From: an uncultured Collinsella sp.
GTDB lineage: Bacteria; Actinomycetota; Coriobacteriia; Coriobacteriales; Coriobacteriaceae
Direction of reading: 5' to 3'
Assembly: GCA_900541645.1 (NCBI GenBank)
Contig: UQKQ01000003.1
Location: 62,001 to 126,000, forward strand
DNA length: 64,000 nucleotides
This document shows, piece after piece, positions 1 through 8,301 of this stretch. The translations under genes were made by a program, and so were the position numbers. Numbering within the stretch: the first letter of the stretch is position 1; every line of letters starts with the position of its first letter. The notes under the pieces were generated by a model. That model worked only from the letters and a program-made list of their open reading frames with translations. It made no database searches and was not told the origin of the DNA.

Positions 1-348
1 GGCGGCGCATTCACTGCCATCGTGACCTCGCTTACCGACAACATCATCAACCCGCTTATCTCCGTGATTGCCGGCGGCAGCGCCACCGAGATCTCGGGGC
101 TGGTGGTGCCGGGAACCAATATCGACTTTGGAGCGTTCATTAGCGCGTGCATCAACTTTTTAATTGTCGCTGCCATCGTCTTTGCCATCGTCAAGGCGTT
201 TAACAAGGCGCAGGAGATTGGCGATAAGCTGGCCGGCACCACCGCTGAGGAAGCCGTGCCGGCGCCCGTCTGCCCCTATTGCCTGGAAGAGGTGCACGAG
301 GGCGCGACCAAGTGCTGTCATTGTGGAAGCGAGCTGCCCAAGGAATAG
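1..348 (+). CDS. mscL: Large-conductance mechanosensitive channel MscL, C-terminal part (5' end outside window)
   Basis: The frame is open from the first base and reads GGAFTAIVTSLTDNIINPLI, the end of TM1 and following segment of MscL, the pentameric inner-membrane channel that opens under hypo-osmotic shock. A periplasmic stretch and a second membrane helix (INFLIVAAIVFAIVKAF) follow, then a cytoplasmic tail. The start codon lies upstream of the window. The tail ends in a compact four-cysteine zinc ribbon, CPYCLEEV...CCHCGSEL, in place of the plain charged helix of E. coli MscL. The family call is firm; the metal binding of the tail is inferred from cysteine spacing only. Confidence 0.93.
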   Translation, partial: GGAFTAIVTSLTDNIINPLISVIAGGSATEISGLVVPGTNIDFGAFISACINFLIVAAIVFAIVKAFNKAQEIGDKLAGTTAEEAVPAPVCPYCLEEVHEGATKCCHCGSELPKE

Positions 349-467
349 TCGCGTAGGCGCAGCATTATCAACCACACGGCAAGCACCCCAGGCGCCGCAA
401 TCAACTAAATTTGCCCCCGTTTGGGCCATTTGTCGTTCGAGTGAATTGTTGCCGTGAGGCCCGGCTT

Positions 468-959
468 TTACGCCTCACGCAGCCAATCGAACGCGACACG
501 CGCCGTGCCGTCGGACACATAGACGATGCCGGCGCGCTTAAACCCGGCCTTGAGGCTCGCACCCTGCATGGGCAGGTTGTCCTGATGCGTGTCGATACGC
601 AGGTGATCGGCACGCTCTTTGGCAAAGGCAAACATCGCGGCCGCGATACCGTGTACGGCGCCATCGGATGCCACACGGTGCAGCACGGCGTACGGAGTGT
701 CGCTGCGCCATTGACCATCCTCAATTACGTCATAGCACTCGTCCGGGCCCGGTAAAAAGGCAAACGTCGCCACCACGCGGCCGTCGACTTCGCACACATA
801 GCTACCACCGGCGGCGATATCGGCAGCCAGTTGCTCGGCAGAAGGCGTGCCCTCGGGCCATTGCGTGGCGTTGCCATGCGCGCGCATAAAGGCGCGGGCA
901 GCGTCGTAGATAGCCATGACGGCGGGAATGTCGGTATCGAGGGTTTTTCTGATCATCAC
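468..959 (-). CDS. GNAT family N-acetyltransferase
   Basis: A 163-residue single-domain protein starting MIRKTLDTDIPAVMAIYDAA, the usual first strand and helix of a GNAT fold. The central strands (YVCEVDGRVVATFAFLPG), the acetyl-CoA loop region and the late segment with LRIDTHQDNLPMQGASLKAG match GNAT enzymes that use acetyl-CoA to acetylate small amines or proteins. The GTG at 959 is 7 nt after GAGG; an ATG lies one codon later. The substrate cannot be read from sequence. It stands alone, convergent with mscL, and an 8-bp inverted repeat (GTGAGGC...GCCTCAC) covers its last codons. Confidence 0.85.
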   Translation of the reverse strand: MMIRKTLDTDIPAVMAIYDAARAFMRAHGNATQWPEGTPSAEQLAADIAAGGSYVCEVDGRVVATFAFLPGPDECYDVIEDGQWRSDTPYAVLHRVASDGAVHGIAAAMFAFAKERADHLRIDTHQDNLPMQGASLKAGFKRAGIVYVSDGTARVAFDWLREA

Positions 960-1033
960 GCGGCGGCCTCACGTTTATTGGTATCACTTTGATTGAGCAA
1001 TGATACCAGCGTTTGAAGAGGGGCGCGAAGCAG

Positions 1034-1330
1034 ATGGGAAGCAAAAAGCGAGCCGCCTGGTCAAAGGCCAAAAGCGAGTTTTTGGGCGCTGCCACCGGCG
1101 GCGATATGAGCGACCTGTTTGCACGCGAGGACGAGCGCCGCGACGCCCTGGACGCCGAGCGCGATGAGGCCTGGCGCTACAAGTCGTGCGAGCGCAAAAA
1201 CCGTTACGACACGCGCGCCGAGGCCGAGGCAGTTATGGCCGACTGCGAAAACCGCGGGCGGCGCGGTTTGGCCTGCTACAAATGCGAATACTGCGGCGGA
1301 TGGCACCTGACGTCGCACCCTTGGAAATAG
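1034..1330 (+). CDS. Small hypothetical protein with a C-terminal CxxC/WH motif
   Basis: A 98-residue basic protein. A lysine-rich start (MGSKKRAAWSKAKSEFLG) is followed by a charged helix and a tail with a cysteine in YKSCERKNRYDT and then CYKCEYCGGWHLTS. The CxxCxxC plus His arrangement suggests a small zinc finger. I do not recognise a named family; similar C-x-x-C...WHLTS tails occur in small bacterial and phage proteins of unknown role. The ATG at 1034 is chosen because GAGGGG sits about 8 nt upstream; the same frame has a TTG at 1013. It is convergent with rsmJ. Confidence 0.6.
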   Translation: MGSKKRAAWSKAKSEFLGAATGGDMSDLFAREDERRDALDAERDEAWRYKSCERKNRYDTRAEAEAVMADCENRGRRGLACYKCEYCGGWHLTSHPWK

Positions 1331-1378
1331 GCGCCGCATCGGCACGGCATTGACGGAGCGCCAGCCATCGCACGCAAG

Positions 1379-2083
1379 CTACGGGCGCGGCGGCACCAAA
1401 ACATCGTAACGAACGGCCTTGCCCGCAAGTTGATAGCTCGGCTTAACGCCGGCAAGCAGTGGCCCCTTCACCGGTCGCTTGATAACGACCTTGCGCGGGT
1501 GCACCGCAAGCGCAGCTTCGACCAACGTCTCCTCATCGGCGCACGGCTGTTCCAGATGATGCAAGAGTTGGAACTTCTTTTTAACCGCCGCGCTCTTGGT
1601 GCGTCCGGGAAACATGGGGTCCAGATACACCACGTCAGGAACGGTGAGCTCGCCCTGCCCGATCAGCTCAGCTGTATGGCGAAGGCCGGCAATGCTGTCC
1701 TCGCCCGCATGTAAGCGCATGCGCGCCACGGCTGTCGCAAGCGCCGGATCATCTGCCGCGCGATCCAAGGCATCCTTGAGAAGCGCCGCGATCACGCAAT
1801 CCTGCTCATACAGATCGACGGCAAAACCCGCAGCCGCCAGCAGCAGCGAATCCTCGCCAAAGCCTGCCGTGGCGTCAATCGCCCATGGGCTCTCGATGCC
1901 TTTTGTGCGCGCGGCCTTTACCAACAGCTCTTGCTGCAGACGGCCCTGCTTGAGTCGCGGCAGCATGCGGCCAAAATCCGCGCGCAGCTCCATCGTGCCG
2001 TCGGTGAGCGTGAGGCCCTCGGGCTTCCCGATCAGCTCAAGCCCCGCGGCCCGAGCAACAGATAAGGGATCGACGACGCCCAT
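1379..2083 (-). CDS. rsmJ: 16S rRNA (guanine1516-N2)-methyltransferase RsmJ-like
   Basis: A 234-residue class I SAM methyltransferase. The hallmark residues are all present: DATAGFGEDSLLLAAAG (SAM-binding loop, around residue 90), an acidic end of strand 2 (DLYEQD), and the catalytic-site signature VVYLDPMFPGRTKSAAVKKK. E. coli RsmJ has the same DPMFP...K-SA-VKK pattern and makes m2G1516 in 16S rRNA. The ATG at 2083 is used because AAGGAG lies 5 nt upstream; a GTG two codons earlier is less likely. It acts alone in the cytoplasm on the 30S subunit. Confidence 0.9.
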   Translation of the reverse strand: MGVVDPLSVARAAGLELIGKPEGLTLTDGTMELRADFGRMLPRLKQGRLQQELLVKAARTKGIESPWAIDATAGFGEDSLLLAAAGFAVDLYEQDCVIAALLKDALDRAADDPALATAVARMRLHAGEDSIAGLRHTAELIGQGELTVPDVVYLDPMFPGRTKSAAVKKKFQLLHHLEQPCADEETLVEAALAVHPRKVVIKRPVKGPLLAGVKPSYQLAGKAVRYDVLVPPRP

Positions 2084-2147
2084 GGACACTCCTTAACAAG
2101 CAAAACGAATACGCGGGGCACCGTTTATGTCAGCACCCAACCGTTCG

Positions 2148-2291
2148 CTATTGTCCCACATGCGACATGGCCCACAGCATCCCAATGCAAAGCACCGTCA
2201 TCAATCCCGTGCACACGGCAGCGATCGCAGAATCACTCATGCGCCTTCCCAACGACCGCGGCTCATGCACTTGCCCTGCTCCGTACATCAT
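2148..2291 (-). CDS. Small single-pass membrane protein (47 aa)
   Basis: This reading frame is short but well formed. AAGGAGGAGCC directly precedes ATG-ATG at 2291, and the frame ends with TAG at 2148. The product starts MMYGAGQVHEPRSLGRRMSD, a polar basic stretch, and then has one hydrophobic segment of about 20 residues (AIAAVCTGLMTVLCIGMLWA) and a short tail SHVGQ. A strong ribosome site, a basic N-terminal flank and one clean membrane helix argue for a real gene. I recognise no family. It lies upstream of and divergent from the four-helix membrane protein at 2524. Confidence 0.6.
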   Translation of the reverse strand: MMYGAGQVHEPRSLGRRMSDSAIAAVCTGLMTVLCIGMLWAMSHVGQ

Positions 2292-2369
2292 GGCTCCTCC
2301 TTGAGACCAGCTCTTACCATGGACCCATCATCGCAGCGCCGCGCATACGCTGCCATCGATTTGACTTAC

Positions 2370-2398
2370 GCCCAGCTTTCCTTTTTGAAAGGTTGGGC
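2370..2398. other. Imperfect hairpin in intergenic region
   Basis: GCCCAGCTTTC and GAAAGGTTGGGC form an imperfect stem around a T-run. It lies in the 232-nt gap between the 47-aa ORF and the membrane protein at 2524. It may be a regulatory or terminator-like structure. Otherwise I see nothing in this gap. Confidence 0.25.
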
Positions 2399-2523
2399 TT
2401 GGCTGCGCGGGCTCAATGCGCTTTCAAACGCATGCATCGCCGCGTTGAACTACAATGTGCTTCACCATATGTGCAGTACATTGGGTGCGCCAAGTTGGCG
2501 TACTCGTATCGAAAGGACCAGCC

Positions 2524-2928
2524 ATGAGCAACGCCTGCAAATTACTCAAAATCCTATCGTTCTTCTTCTTTGTCGTCGGCATTCTAAGCGCAGGCATGGG
2601 TGCTACAGCGCTCTTTGCGGGCAGCGCGGCAGGCGATATCACGGGTGCCATGATCGTTTCTTGCATCGTCGTCATCGTATTGGGCGTCGTCGAAATTGTG
2701 ACCGCCGTCTTTGGCATCCGCGCGGCAAATAATCCCGCCAAGGCTGGCGTTGTCTGGATTTGGTCCATCGTCTGCCTAGCATGTTCGGTCATCAGTCTGC
2801 TTCTCTCCCTGCCCCTCTTGGGTGGGACCGGCTCAAGCATCCCCGATTTTACCGGCCTGATCGTCAGCATTATCTACTTTGTACTCGCCAACCGCGTCAA
2901 GAAAGAGGGCATGGACCGTTTGAGCTAA
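2524..2928 (+). CDS. Four-helix integral membrane protein of unknown function
   Basis: A 134-residue protein with four predicted membrane helices: residues about 7-30 (ILSFFFFVVGILSAGMGATALF), 42-66, 76-100 and 110-125, ending in the basic tail NRVKKEGMDRLS. The ATG at 2524 follows GAAAGGACC at good spacing. The layout resembles small Collinsella membrane proteins of the DUF308 or tetraspan type, but no catalytic or transport motif is visible, so function is unknown. It is a single gene followed by a strong hairpin terminator. Confidence 0.75.
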   Translation: MSNACKLLKILSFFFFVVGILSAGMGATALFAGSAAGDITGAMIVSCIVVIVLGVVEIVTAVFGIRAANNPAKAGVVWIWSIVCLACSVISLLLSLPLLGGTGSSIPDFTGLIVSIIYFVLANRVKKEGMDRLS

Positions 2929-2976
2929 ACCGCATCCGTGTCAATCGCTCAGCAACTCTGGTATATACGCCAATAA

Positions 2977-3013
2977 AAAGGGCCGATCGCGTAGCAACGC
3001 GGTCGGCCCTTTA
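2977..3013. terminator. Bidirectional rho-independent terminator
   Basis: AAAGGGCCGA...TCGGCCCTTT forms a stem of 10 bp, extended inward by CGCG/CGCG across one mismatch, with A-rich and T-rich flanks. It lies between convergent genes (membrane protein and rlmA) and can serve both. Confidence 0.8.
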
Positions 3014-3067
3014 CGTTTGCCTAGATAAAACCCACCAAAATAAACCTGTCCCTTTTTTGGCTGGTTG

Positions 3068-3883
3068 TTAGCTGTGGCGGTACTCGGCGATGATGAAGTC
3101 GATATCGGTTTGGAGCGTGTCCAGGTTTGCCAGGCGCTCTTTGTCGGCAGGGCGCGTGCGATAGTAGTACGGCGTCATCTGGAACACCGCCTCGATATCG
3201 GCCTGGGTCTGAAGCGTAATATTCGCGGACACCCGCTGCGTTCCAACCAGCTTGAGCTCCGTTGTTTGTGGCAGCTTCTCATCGTTAAGGTACGGCGTGT
3301 CGTAGAGTACCTCCTTGAGCCCAAAGAGGTGACGAGCACCCGGCACCACGGTGTAGAGCGAACCCTCCGGCGCCAGCACGCGGGCAAACTCGCGCTCGTT
3401 AAAGGGGGCAAAGAGCTCGGTCACCATATCGAAGGCGCCATCGGCCACGGGGATGTCCTTCATGTTGGCCACGAAGTAGGTCGCATCGCCGCGCTTGGCG
3501 GCCAGGCGCACCATCTCCTTGCCCAGGTCAAAACCGTAAGCATCTACGCCCGGCACCGCGCCCATGGCACTGGTGTAATAGCCCTCGCCACAGCAAATAT
3601 CGAGCAGCGTCATGGGGCCGTTCGCAGACGTGGCGCGCCCAGACACCTGCTTGCGCACCAGCTCGACCATCGCATCGCGCAACGGCGCGTAGTATCCACG
3701 GTTCAAAAAGTCACGACGGCTGCGCGCCTGCGACTTGGGATCGCCCATGGAGTCGCCGCTCTTGGACGAGCGCAGTAGATATAGATAACCCTCGCGCGCA
3801 CGGTCAAACCGGTGTCCGCCCGCGCATGCGGCCCCACGCTCATCGTCCACCAACGGTTCATGGCAAACGGGACACAACAACAT
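3068..3883 (-). CDS. 23S rRNA (guanine-N1)-methyltransferase, RlmA family
   Basis: A 271-residue two-domain methyltransferase. The N-terminus has the RlmA zinc site: CPVCHEPL at residues 4-7, then a cysteine and histidine in ACAGGHRFDRAREGYLYLL. The segment SMGDPKSQARSRRDFLNRGYYAPLRDAM is the conserved linker. The Rossmann domain follows with LLDICCGEGYYTSAM (SAM loop). RlmA(I) modifies G745 and RlmA(II)/TlrB modifies G748 of 23S rRNA helix 35; sequence alone does not settle which. The start is fixed by AAGGAG before ATG 3883. Confidence 0.88.
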   Translation of the reverse strand: MLLCPVCHEPLVDDERGAACAGGHRFDRAREGYLYLLRSSKSGDSMGDPKSQARSRRDFLNRGYYAPLRDAMVELVRKQVSGRATSANGPMTLLDICCGEGYYTSAMGAVPGVDAYGFDLGKEMVRLAAKRGDATYFVANMKDIPVADGAFDMVTELFAPFNEREFARVLAPEGSLYTVVPGARHLFGLKEVLYDTPYLNDEKLPQTTELKLVGTQRVSANITLQTQADIEAVFQMTPYYYRTRPADKERLANLDTLQTDIDFIIAEYRHS

Positions 3884-3950
3884 GGCAACTCCTTAGCGCG
3901 AACAACACAACGCCCACCATTGTCGCACGCCTTCCCCACCTAGTCATTGG

Positions 3951-4031
3951 GGACGTTCTTGAATGACTAGTTAGAAGAGATAAGGAGTGTCCCCAGCTGC
4001 CGGCAGAAAAGGAACGTCCCTAAGTGCCGAC
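3951..4031. repeat. Intergenic repeat cluster (GGGGACGTTCTT and GCCGGCAG types)
   Basis: The 216-nt gap upstream of the MATE gene holds GGGGACGTTCTTGAATGACTAG, also found at 27518, followed by a stretch containing GTCCCCAGCTGCCGGCAG and GGAACGTCCCTAAGTGCCG, which is the inverted relative of the element at 16240. The arms are degenerate here. They look like worn copies of dispersed palindromic elements, not gene-specific signals. Confidence 0.6.
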
Positions 4032-4099
4032 TGGTTGCATTAGGAGTATCATCATCTGCGCAAATAAGCACGAAAGAGCATATTAGAGATTGAGAGCAT

Positions 4100-5482
4100 A
4101 TGGCTGACACCGTATCTAAGCACATTGACATGACCACCGGCTCGCTGTGGCGCAATATCCCCCTGTTCGCCTTCCCCGTGGCCGCCACGAGCATCTTGGA
4201 GCAGCTGTCGAACCTCATCGCCACGGTCATCATCGGTAATTTCTCGGGCGACCAGGGAACCCTCGCCATGGCGGCGGTCGGCTCCAATGTTCCGCTTACC
4301 AGTCTTATGCTCAACCTGTTTATTGGCATATCGCTTGGCTCCAACGTGGTCATCGCCAACGCTATCGGCCGCAACGATCAGAACATGGTCAAACGCGCCG
4401 TCCATACCTCGATTTTAATGGCGCTCGTGGGCTTTGTCGTCATCGCCCTGGGCGAGGTCTTTGCCGAGCCCATGCTCGCCGCGCTCAACGTTCCCGCCGA
4501 GACCATGCCGCTCGCTTCACTCTACCTACGTGTCTTTTTGCTCAGCATGCCCTCGATTTTGCTCTACAACTTTGAGGCCGCGATTTTCCGCTCCGTCGGC
4601 ATCACCCGCATGCCGCTGCAGGCGCTTGCCGTGTCCACCGTCCTCAACATTGGCCTGGACCTCATCTTTGTCCCCGTACTCCACTGGGGCGTCGCGGGCG
4701 TCGCCATCGCCACCGCCATCGCCTACACCGTCAGCGCCGCTACGCTCTTTATTCGCCTGCTCAAGACCGACTCCGTCGTCCGCGTCACCCCGCGCGACCT
4801 GGCTATCGACCCCGTCGCCCTCAAGCGCATCGTTAAGATCGGCCTGCCCGCCGGCATCCAAAGCGCTGTCTTTGCCGTCGCCAACATCATCATCCAGTCC
4901 GCCATCAACAGCCTGGGCACCGAGGTCATGGCGGCATCGAGCGCCGCCATGAGCCTGGAGTACGTGTGCTACAACCTGCTCAACAGCTTTAGTCAGGCTT
5001 GCACCACCTTTGTGGGACAAAACCACGGTGCCCGCCAGATCGACCGTTGCACCAAGACGCTCAAGGTCTGCCTAGTCGAAGGCGGTATCGTCGCGCTCAC
5101 CACGATTATCGTTATTGTTGGCCTGGGGCGCGAGATCTTGTCGCTGTTCAACAGCGATCCCAACATCGTCTCGATCGGCTATATCCGCGTATGTTCGATC
5201 TTCCCGGCGTACGCCTTTAGCATGTTCTACGAAAACATGTCGGGCTACCTGCGCGGCTTTGGTATCTCGCTCACGCCCGCCCTCATCACCATGATCTGCG
5301 TCTGCGGCATCCGCTTCTACTGGGTGTTCTGCGTGTTCCCGCACTTCCGCACCTTTGCGAACATCATGATGGTCTACCCCATCAGCCTGGGCACCACGGC
5401 GTTCTTTATGGTCGTAGCGGTATTGCTCTGCCACCCGGCACGCACCTATCGCGCCACCCAAGCCAAAGCGACAGCCCGCTAA
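4100..5482 (+). CDS. MATE family multidrug/organic cation exporter
   Basis: A 460-residue polytopic protein with twelve hydrophobic segments in two pseudo-repeats, typical MATE length and topology. The first bundle starts IPLFAFPVAATSILEQLSNL and includes the family-typical TVIIGNFSGDQGTLAMAAVGSN; the second begins near residue 245 (KIGLPAGIQSAVFAVANIIIQ). MATE proteins export drugs or metabolites in exchange for Na+ or H+. Start at ATG 4100 with a GAGAG-type ribosome site. It is convergent with the LysR gene downstream. The substrate cannot be inferred. Confidence 0.9.
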   Translation: MADTVSKHIDMTTGSLWRNIPLFAFPVAATSILEQLSNLIATVIIGNFSGDQGTLAMAAVGSNVPLTSLMLNLFIGISLGSNVVIANAIGRNDQNMVKRAVHTSILMALVGFVVIALGEVFAEPMLAALNVPAETMPLASLYLRVFLLSMPSILLYNFEAAIFRSVGITRMPLQALAVSTVLNIGLDLIFVPVLHWGVAGVAIATAIAYTVSAATLFIRLLKTDSVVRVTPRDLAIDPVALKRIVKIGLPAGIQSAVFAVANIIIQSAINSLGTEVMAASSAAMSLEYVCYNLLNSFSQACTTFVGQNHGARQIDRCTKTLKVCLVEGGIVALTTIIVIVGLGREILSLFNSDPNIVSIGYIRVCSIFPAYAFSMFYENMSGYLRGFGISLTPALITMICVCGIRFYWVFCVFPHFRTFANIMMVYPISLGTTAFFMVVAVLLCHPARTYRATQAKATAR

Positions 5483-5509
5483 ACACCGCACTCAACGCCA
5501 CGCCAGTCA

Positions 5510-6376
5510 TTAATTGACAATATGTGAGCTCATGTAGTCGATAAAGCGCCTCGTGGCGATAGGCATGGTGTCCCAACTGCGCCAGGCTGCCACTACGTCG
5601 CGCGAGGGGGCGTGCACGATGGGCCGCACGCGAATATCGGCTCGCATGCCCTCAACGGTACGGCGATATAGCATGCTCACGCCTAGGCCCTCCTCCACCA
5701 TCGCCATGATGGTGTAGTCGTCGGTCACCTCACTCGTCACATACGGCGACAGGCCATGCGCAGCAAATGCATCGAGCACCAGGCTCTGTTCGCCCTCATC
5801 CAGCAGCACAAACGGCTCGGACGCCAGGTCGGCGAGTGTCACCTTTTCCTTTGCCGTCAGTGGATGCGCGGCCGGCAATAATGCTACCAACTCGTCGTGA
5901 TAGACCACGCGCTTCTCGAGACCAGCGGTAAACCCGCGTGCCGTAAAGCAAAAGTCAACCACGCCATCGTGCACCCACTGGGCGTTGCGCGTGTAATCGC
6001 CCTGCTTGAGGGTAAAGTGCACGCCCGGATGCAGGGCCCCAAAGTCGCGGATCACGCGCGGCAACACGGTTCGACTCACGTTGGTAAACGTCGCAATGCG
6101 AATATCGGTCGACGAAAGCCCCAGCAGCTCCTGGCGCTTGCCCTCGAGCTCGGCCTCGGCAGTCACGATCTGGCGCAGGTACGGCAGATATTGTTTACCG
6201 TCGCGCGTAAGCGTAACGCCCTGCTTTCCGCGCTCGATAAGCGTGGTACCCAGCTCGCGCTCGAGCGCTTTGACGGCCTGGCTCACCGCACTTTGCGTAT
6301 AGCCCAGCTCGTCCGCCGCGCCCTTAAGACTGCCGCGATCGACCACCATACAAACAATCTGATACCGCGATGTCAT
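5510..6376 (-). CDS. LysR family transcriptional regulator
   Basis: 288 residues. The N-terminal winged helix-turn-helix (MTSRYQIVCMVVDRGSLKGAADELGYTQSAVSQAVKALE) is classical LysR, followed by a linker helix and an effector-binding domain of the periplasmic-binding fold. GTGGAGGCACG precedes the ATG at 6376. It is transcribed divergently from the EamA transporter at 6535, with 158 nt between, so this transporter is the most likely target. The gap is AT-rich and holds the promoters of both genes, but I see no clean T-N11-A site that I would report. Confidence 0.93.
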   Translation of the reverse strand: MTSRYQIVCMVVDRGSLKGAADELGYTQSAVSQAVKALERELGTTLIERGKQGVTLTRDGKQYLPYLRQIVTAEAELEGKRQELLGLSSTDIRIATFTNVSRTVLPRVIRDFGALHPGVHFTLKQGDYTRNAQWVHDGVVDFCFTARGFTAGLEKRVVYHDELVALLPAAHPLTAKEKVTLADLASEPFVLLDEGEQSLVLDAFAAHGLSPYVTSEVTDDYTIMAMVEEGLGVSMLYRRTVEGMRADIRVRPIVHAPSRDVVAAWRSWDTMPIATRRFIDYMSSHIVN

Positions 6377-6534
6377 CGTGCCTCCACATCAATGCAGCCG
6401 TAAAACGTTTTGTCAGCGCTTTTCGCGCCTACTTTAGCATTTCTTAATCATACTGAAGATACATTCGCTTTACTACATCCACATCTGGGAGCAGAATCCT
6501 TTGTACGAAACCGTTCTGTAACAAAAGGAGTCCC

Positions 6535-7437
6535 ATGGATCGCAAAAAAGCAATCGCGCTCTCATTTTCCGTTCCCGTCGCATGGGGCTTTTCGTACCCT
6601 CTCATGAAGATCGGCATGGACAGCATGAACGCCACGAGCATCGTCGCGCTACGCTGCATCATCGCCTTTGTGGTCTGCCTGCTGCTCTTCCACAAGCGCG
6701 CGTTCCGCATCAACCGCGACCTTATGGTTCGCGCCGCCATCATCGGCGCCATCATGGCAACCGAGCTCACCTGCATGTGCCTGGGCTCCAGCCTCACCTC
6801 TGCCTCCACTGCCGGCTTTTTGCAGAGCCTGACGGTCGTGATCGTGCCGTTTGCCAACGCCGCCCTGCTGCGCCGCGCCCCCGAGCGCAAAGTGCTCATC
6901 GGCACCGCCATCGTCACCTGCGGCATGTTGCTGCTCTCGGGCACCGACTTCACCAGCCTGAATCTGGGCGCGCTCATCATGCTGCTCTCCGCTTTTATCT
7001 ATGCCGGCCACATTATCGTAGCCAAGCGCTTTGTCGAAGATGTCGACCCGCTGTCCCTGGGCGTTTGGCAGTTGGGCTTTGGCGGCCTGTTCTCGGGCAT
7101 TGCCGCATGCGTCTTTGGCGGTTTCACACTTCCCAGTACGCCCAGCGAGATCGTGGTCGTCGTTGCCCTCGCGCTCATCTGCTCTGCCTACGGTTTTATC
7201 ACCCAGACGCTCGTGCAGCCCCACGTGCCCGCCGAGACCACCGGCTTCGCCTTCTCGCTCGAGCCAGTCTGCTCCGCCGTCTTCTCGTTTTTCCTGGTCG
7301 GCGAGGTCCTGAGCCCCATCGCCTTCTTTGGCGCCGCCCTCATCCTCACCGGCGTCATGGTGGCAACCGTCGAGCTTCCGCGCCTCCGCGCACATGGACA
7401 GGCTCGCATGGCAGGAGCGCCCGAGCACGTCTCGTAG
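6535..7437 (+). CDS. EamA/DMT superfamily transporter
   Basis: 300 residues, ten hydrophobic segments in two EamA repeats (first from residue 6 with VPVAWGFSYPLMKIGMDSM, second from about 150 with LGALIMLLSAFIYAGHIIVAKR). DMT permeases move amino acids, nucleosides or other metabolites, often outward. An AAAGGAG site precedes ATG 6535. The neighbouring divergent LysR gene suggests inducible export or uptake of the LysR ligand. The C-terminal tail is polar and cytoplasmic (ELPRLRAHGQARM). Confidence 0.9.
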   Translation: MDRKKAIALSFSVPVAWGFSYPLMKIGMDSMNATSIVALRCIIAFVVCLLLFHKRAFRINRDLMVRAAIIGAIMATELTCMCLGSSLTSASTAGFLQSLTVVIVPFANAALLRRAPERKVLIGTAIVTCGMLLLSGTDFTSLNLGALIMLLSAFIYAGHIIVAKRFVEDVDPLSLGVWQLGFGGLFSGIAACVFGGFTLPSTPSEIVVVVALALICSAYGFITQTLVQPHVPAETTGFAFSLEPVCSAVFSFFLVGEVLSPIAFFGAALILTGVMVATVELPRLRAHGQARMAGAPEHVS

Positions 7438-7463
7438 ACCCCGCTCTTCATACAGCCGCGGCA

Positions 7464-7486
7464 TAAAGGCAACCGGTGCGCCTTTA
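7464..7486 (+). terminator. Weak hairpin after the EamA gene
   Basis: TAAAGGC...GCCTTTA forms a 7-bp stem with a 9-nt loop in the gap before ung. There is no T-tract of note, so termination is uncertain. Confidence 0.3.
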
Positions 7487-7525
7487 CAATAGATGCCAAC
7501 AGAGCATCTGACGTAAAGGAGCCCC

Positions 7526-8251
7526 ATGGACGCCGCGACCCGCGACCGCAACATAGCAACTTGGTTGGGCGATGCACCGCAGCCGGTACGTGACACTACG
7601 AACCAGCTGCTCGAGCGCATCGCCCTTTTGCGTGCCGAGCAGACTATCTACCCGGCACAAGACGACATCCTCAATGCCCTCGCCTACACGCCGGCCGACC
7701 AGGTCAAGGTTGTCATCTTGGGTCAAGACCCCTATCACGGACCCAACCAGGCCATGGGGCTGTCGTTCTCGGTCCCCGCGACGCAAACCAAGTTGCCGCC
7801 GAGCCTGCGCAACATCTACAAGGAACTCAATGCCGATCTGGGTTGTCCCATTCCCGCCACAGGAGATTTAACGCCATGGGCACAACAGGGCGTCCTGCTT
7901 CTCAACACTACGCTCACCGTGCGCGAGCATGCCGCGAACTCGCACGCCAAGCTGGGCTGGAGCACGCTCACCGACTACGTTATCGAACGCTGCTGCCAGC
8001 TGCCTCAACCGGTTGTCTTTTTGGCATGGGGCCGCTTTGCCCAGCAGATGGTCGAGGGCAAGCTCGTCGCAACTGACGCGGGCAAGGCAACCGACAAGTT
8101 CTGTCTGGCCTCCACGCACCCCTCGCCGCTTTCGGCCAATCGTGCCACGGCAGAACTCCCCGCCTTTATGGGGTCGCGTCCCTTCTCGGCAGCCAATCGG
8201 CTACTCGAACAGCACGGCTCGACCCCCGTCAACTGGACTTGCCTCGGCTAA
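7526..8251 (+). CDS. ung: Uracil-DNA glycosylase (family 1)
   Basis: A 241-residue family 1 UDG that excises uracil from DNA as the first step of base excision repair. The catalytic water-activating motif GQDPYHG is at residues 66-72 (Asp68), and the uracil-binding loop HPSPLSANR lies near residue 197. The intervening GLSFSVP and LLLNTTLTVREHAANSH blocks are all conserved. The ATG at 7526 follows AAAGGAGCCCC. Length is standard. It is a single gene with its own terminator. Confidence 0.97.
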   Translation: MDAATRDRNIATWLGDAPQPVRDTTNQLLERIALLRAEQTIYPAQDDILNALAYTPADQVKVVILGQDPYHGPNQAMGLSFSVPATQTKLPPSLRNIYKELNADLGCPIPATGDLTPWAQQGVLLLNTTLTVREHAANSHAKLGWSTLTDYVIERCCQLPQPVVFLAWGRFAQQMVEGKLVATDAGKATDKFCLASTHPSPLSANRATAELPAFMGSRPFSAANRLLEQHGSTPVNWTCLG

Positions 8252-8265
8252 AAATCGATACATCA

Positions 8266-8300
8266 AAAACGCGCCCGACGGCTTTCCATCGGGCGCGTTT
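8266..8300. terminator. Rho-independent terminator of ung
   Basis: AAAACGCGCCCGA...TCGGGCGCGTTT makes an 11-12 bp stem with a T-tail on the plus strand and an A-run on the other side. It lies between ung and the convergent SDR gene and probably works both ways. Confidence 0.85.
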
Positions 8301-8301
8301 C

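Noticed and set aside
2127..2732. 201-codon plus-strand frame across the gap before 2524
   Set aside because: It has odd His/Arg-rich composition, overlaps the better supported 47-aa minus-strand gene and runs into the membrane-protein gene in another frame.
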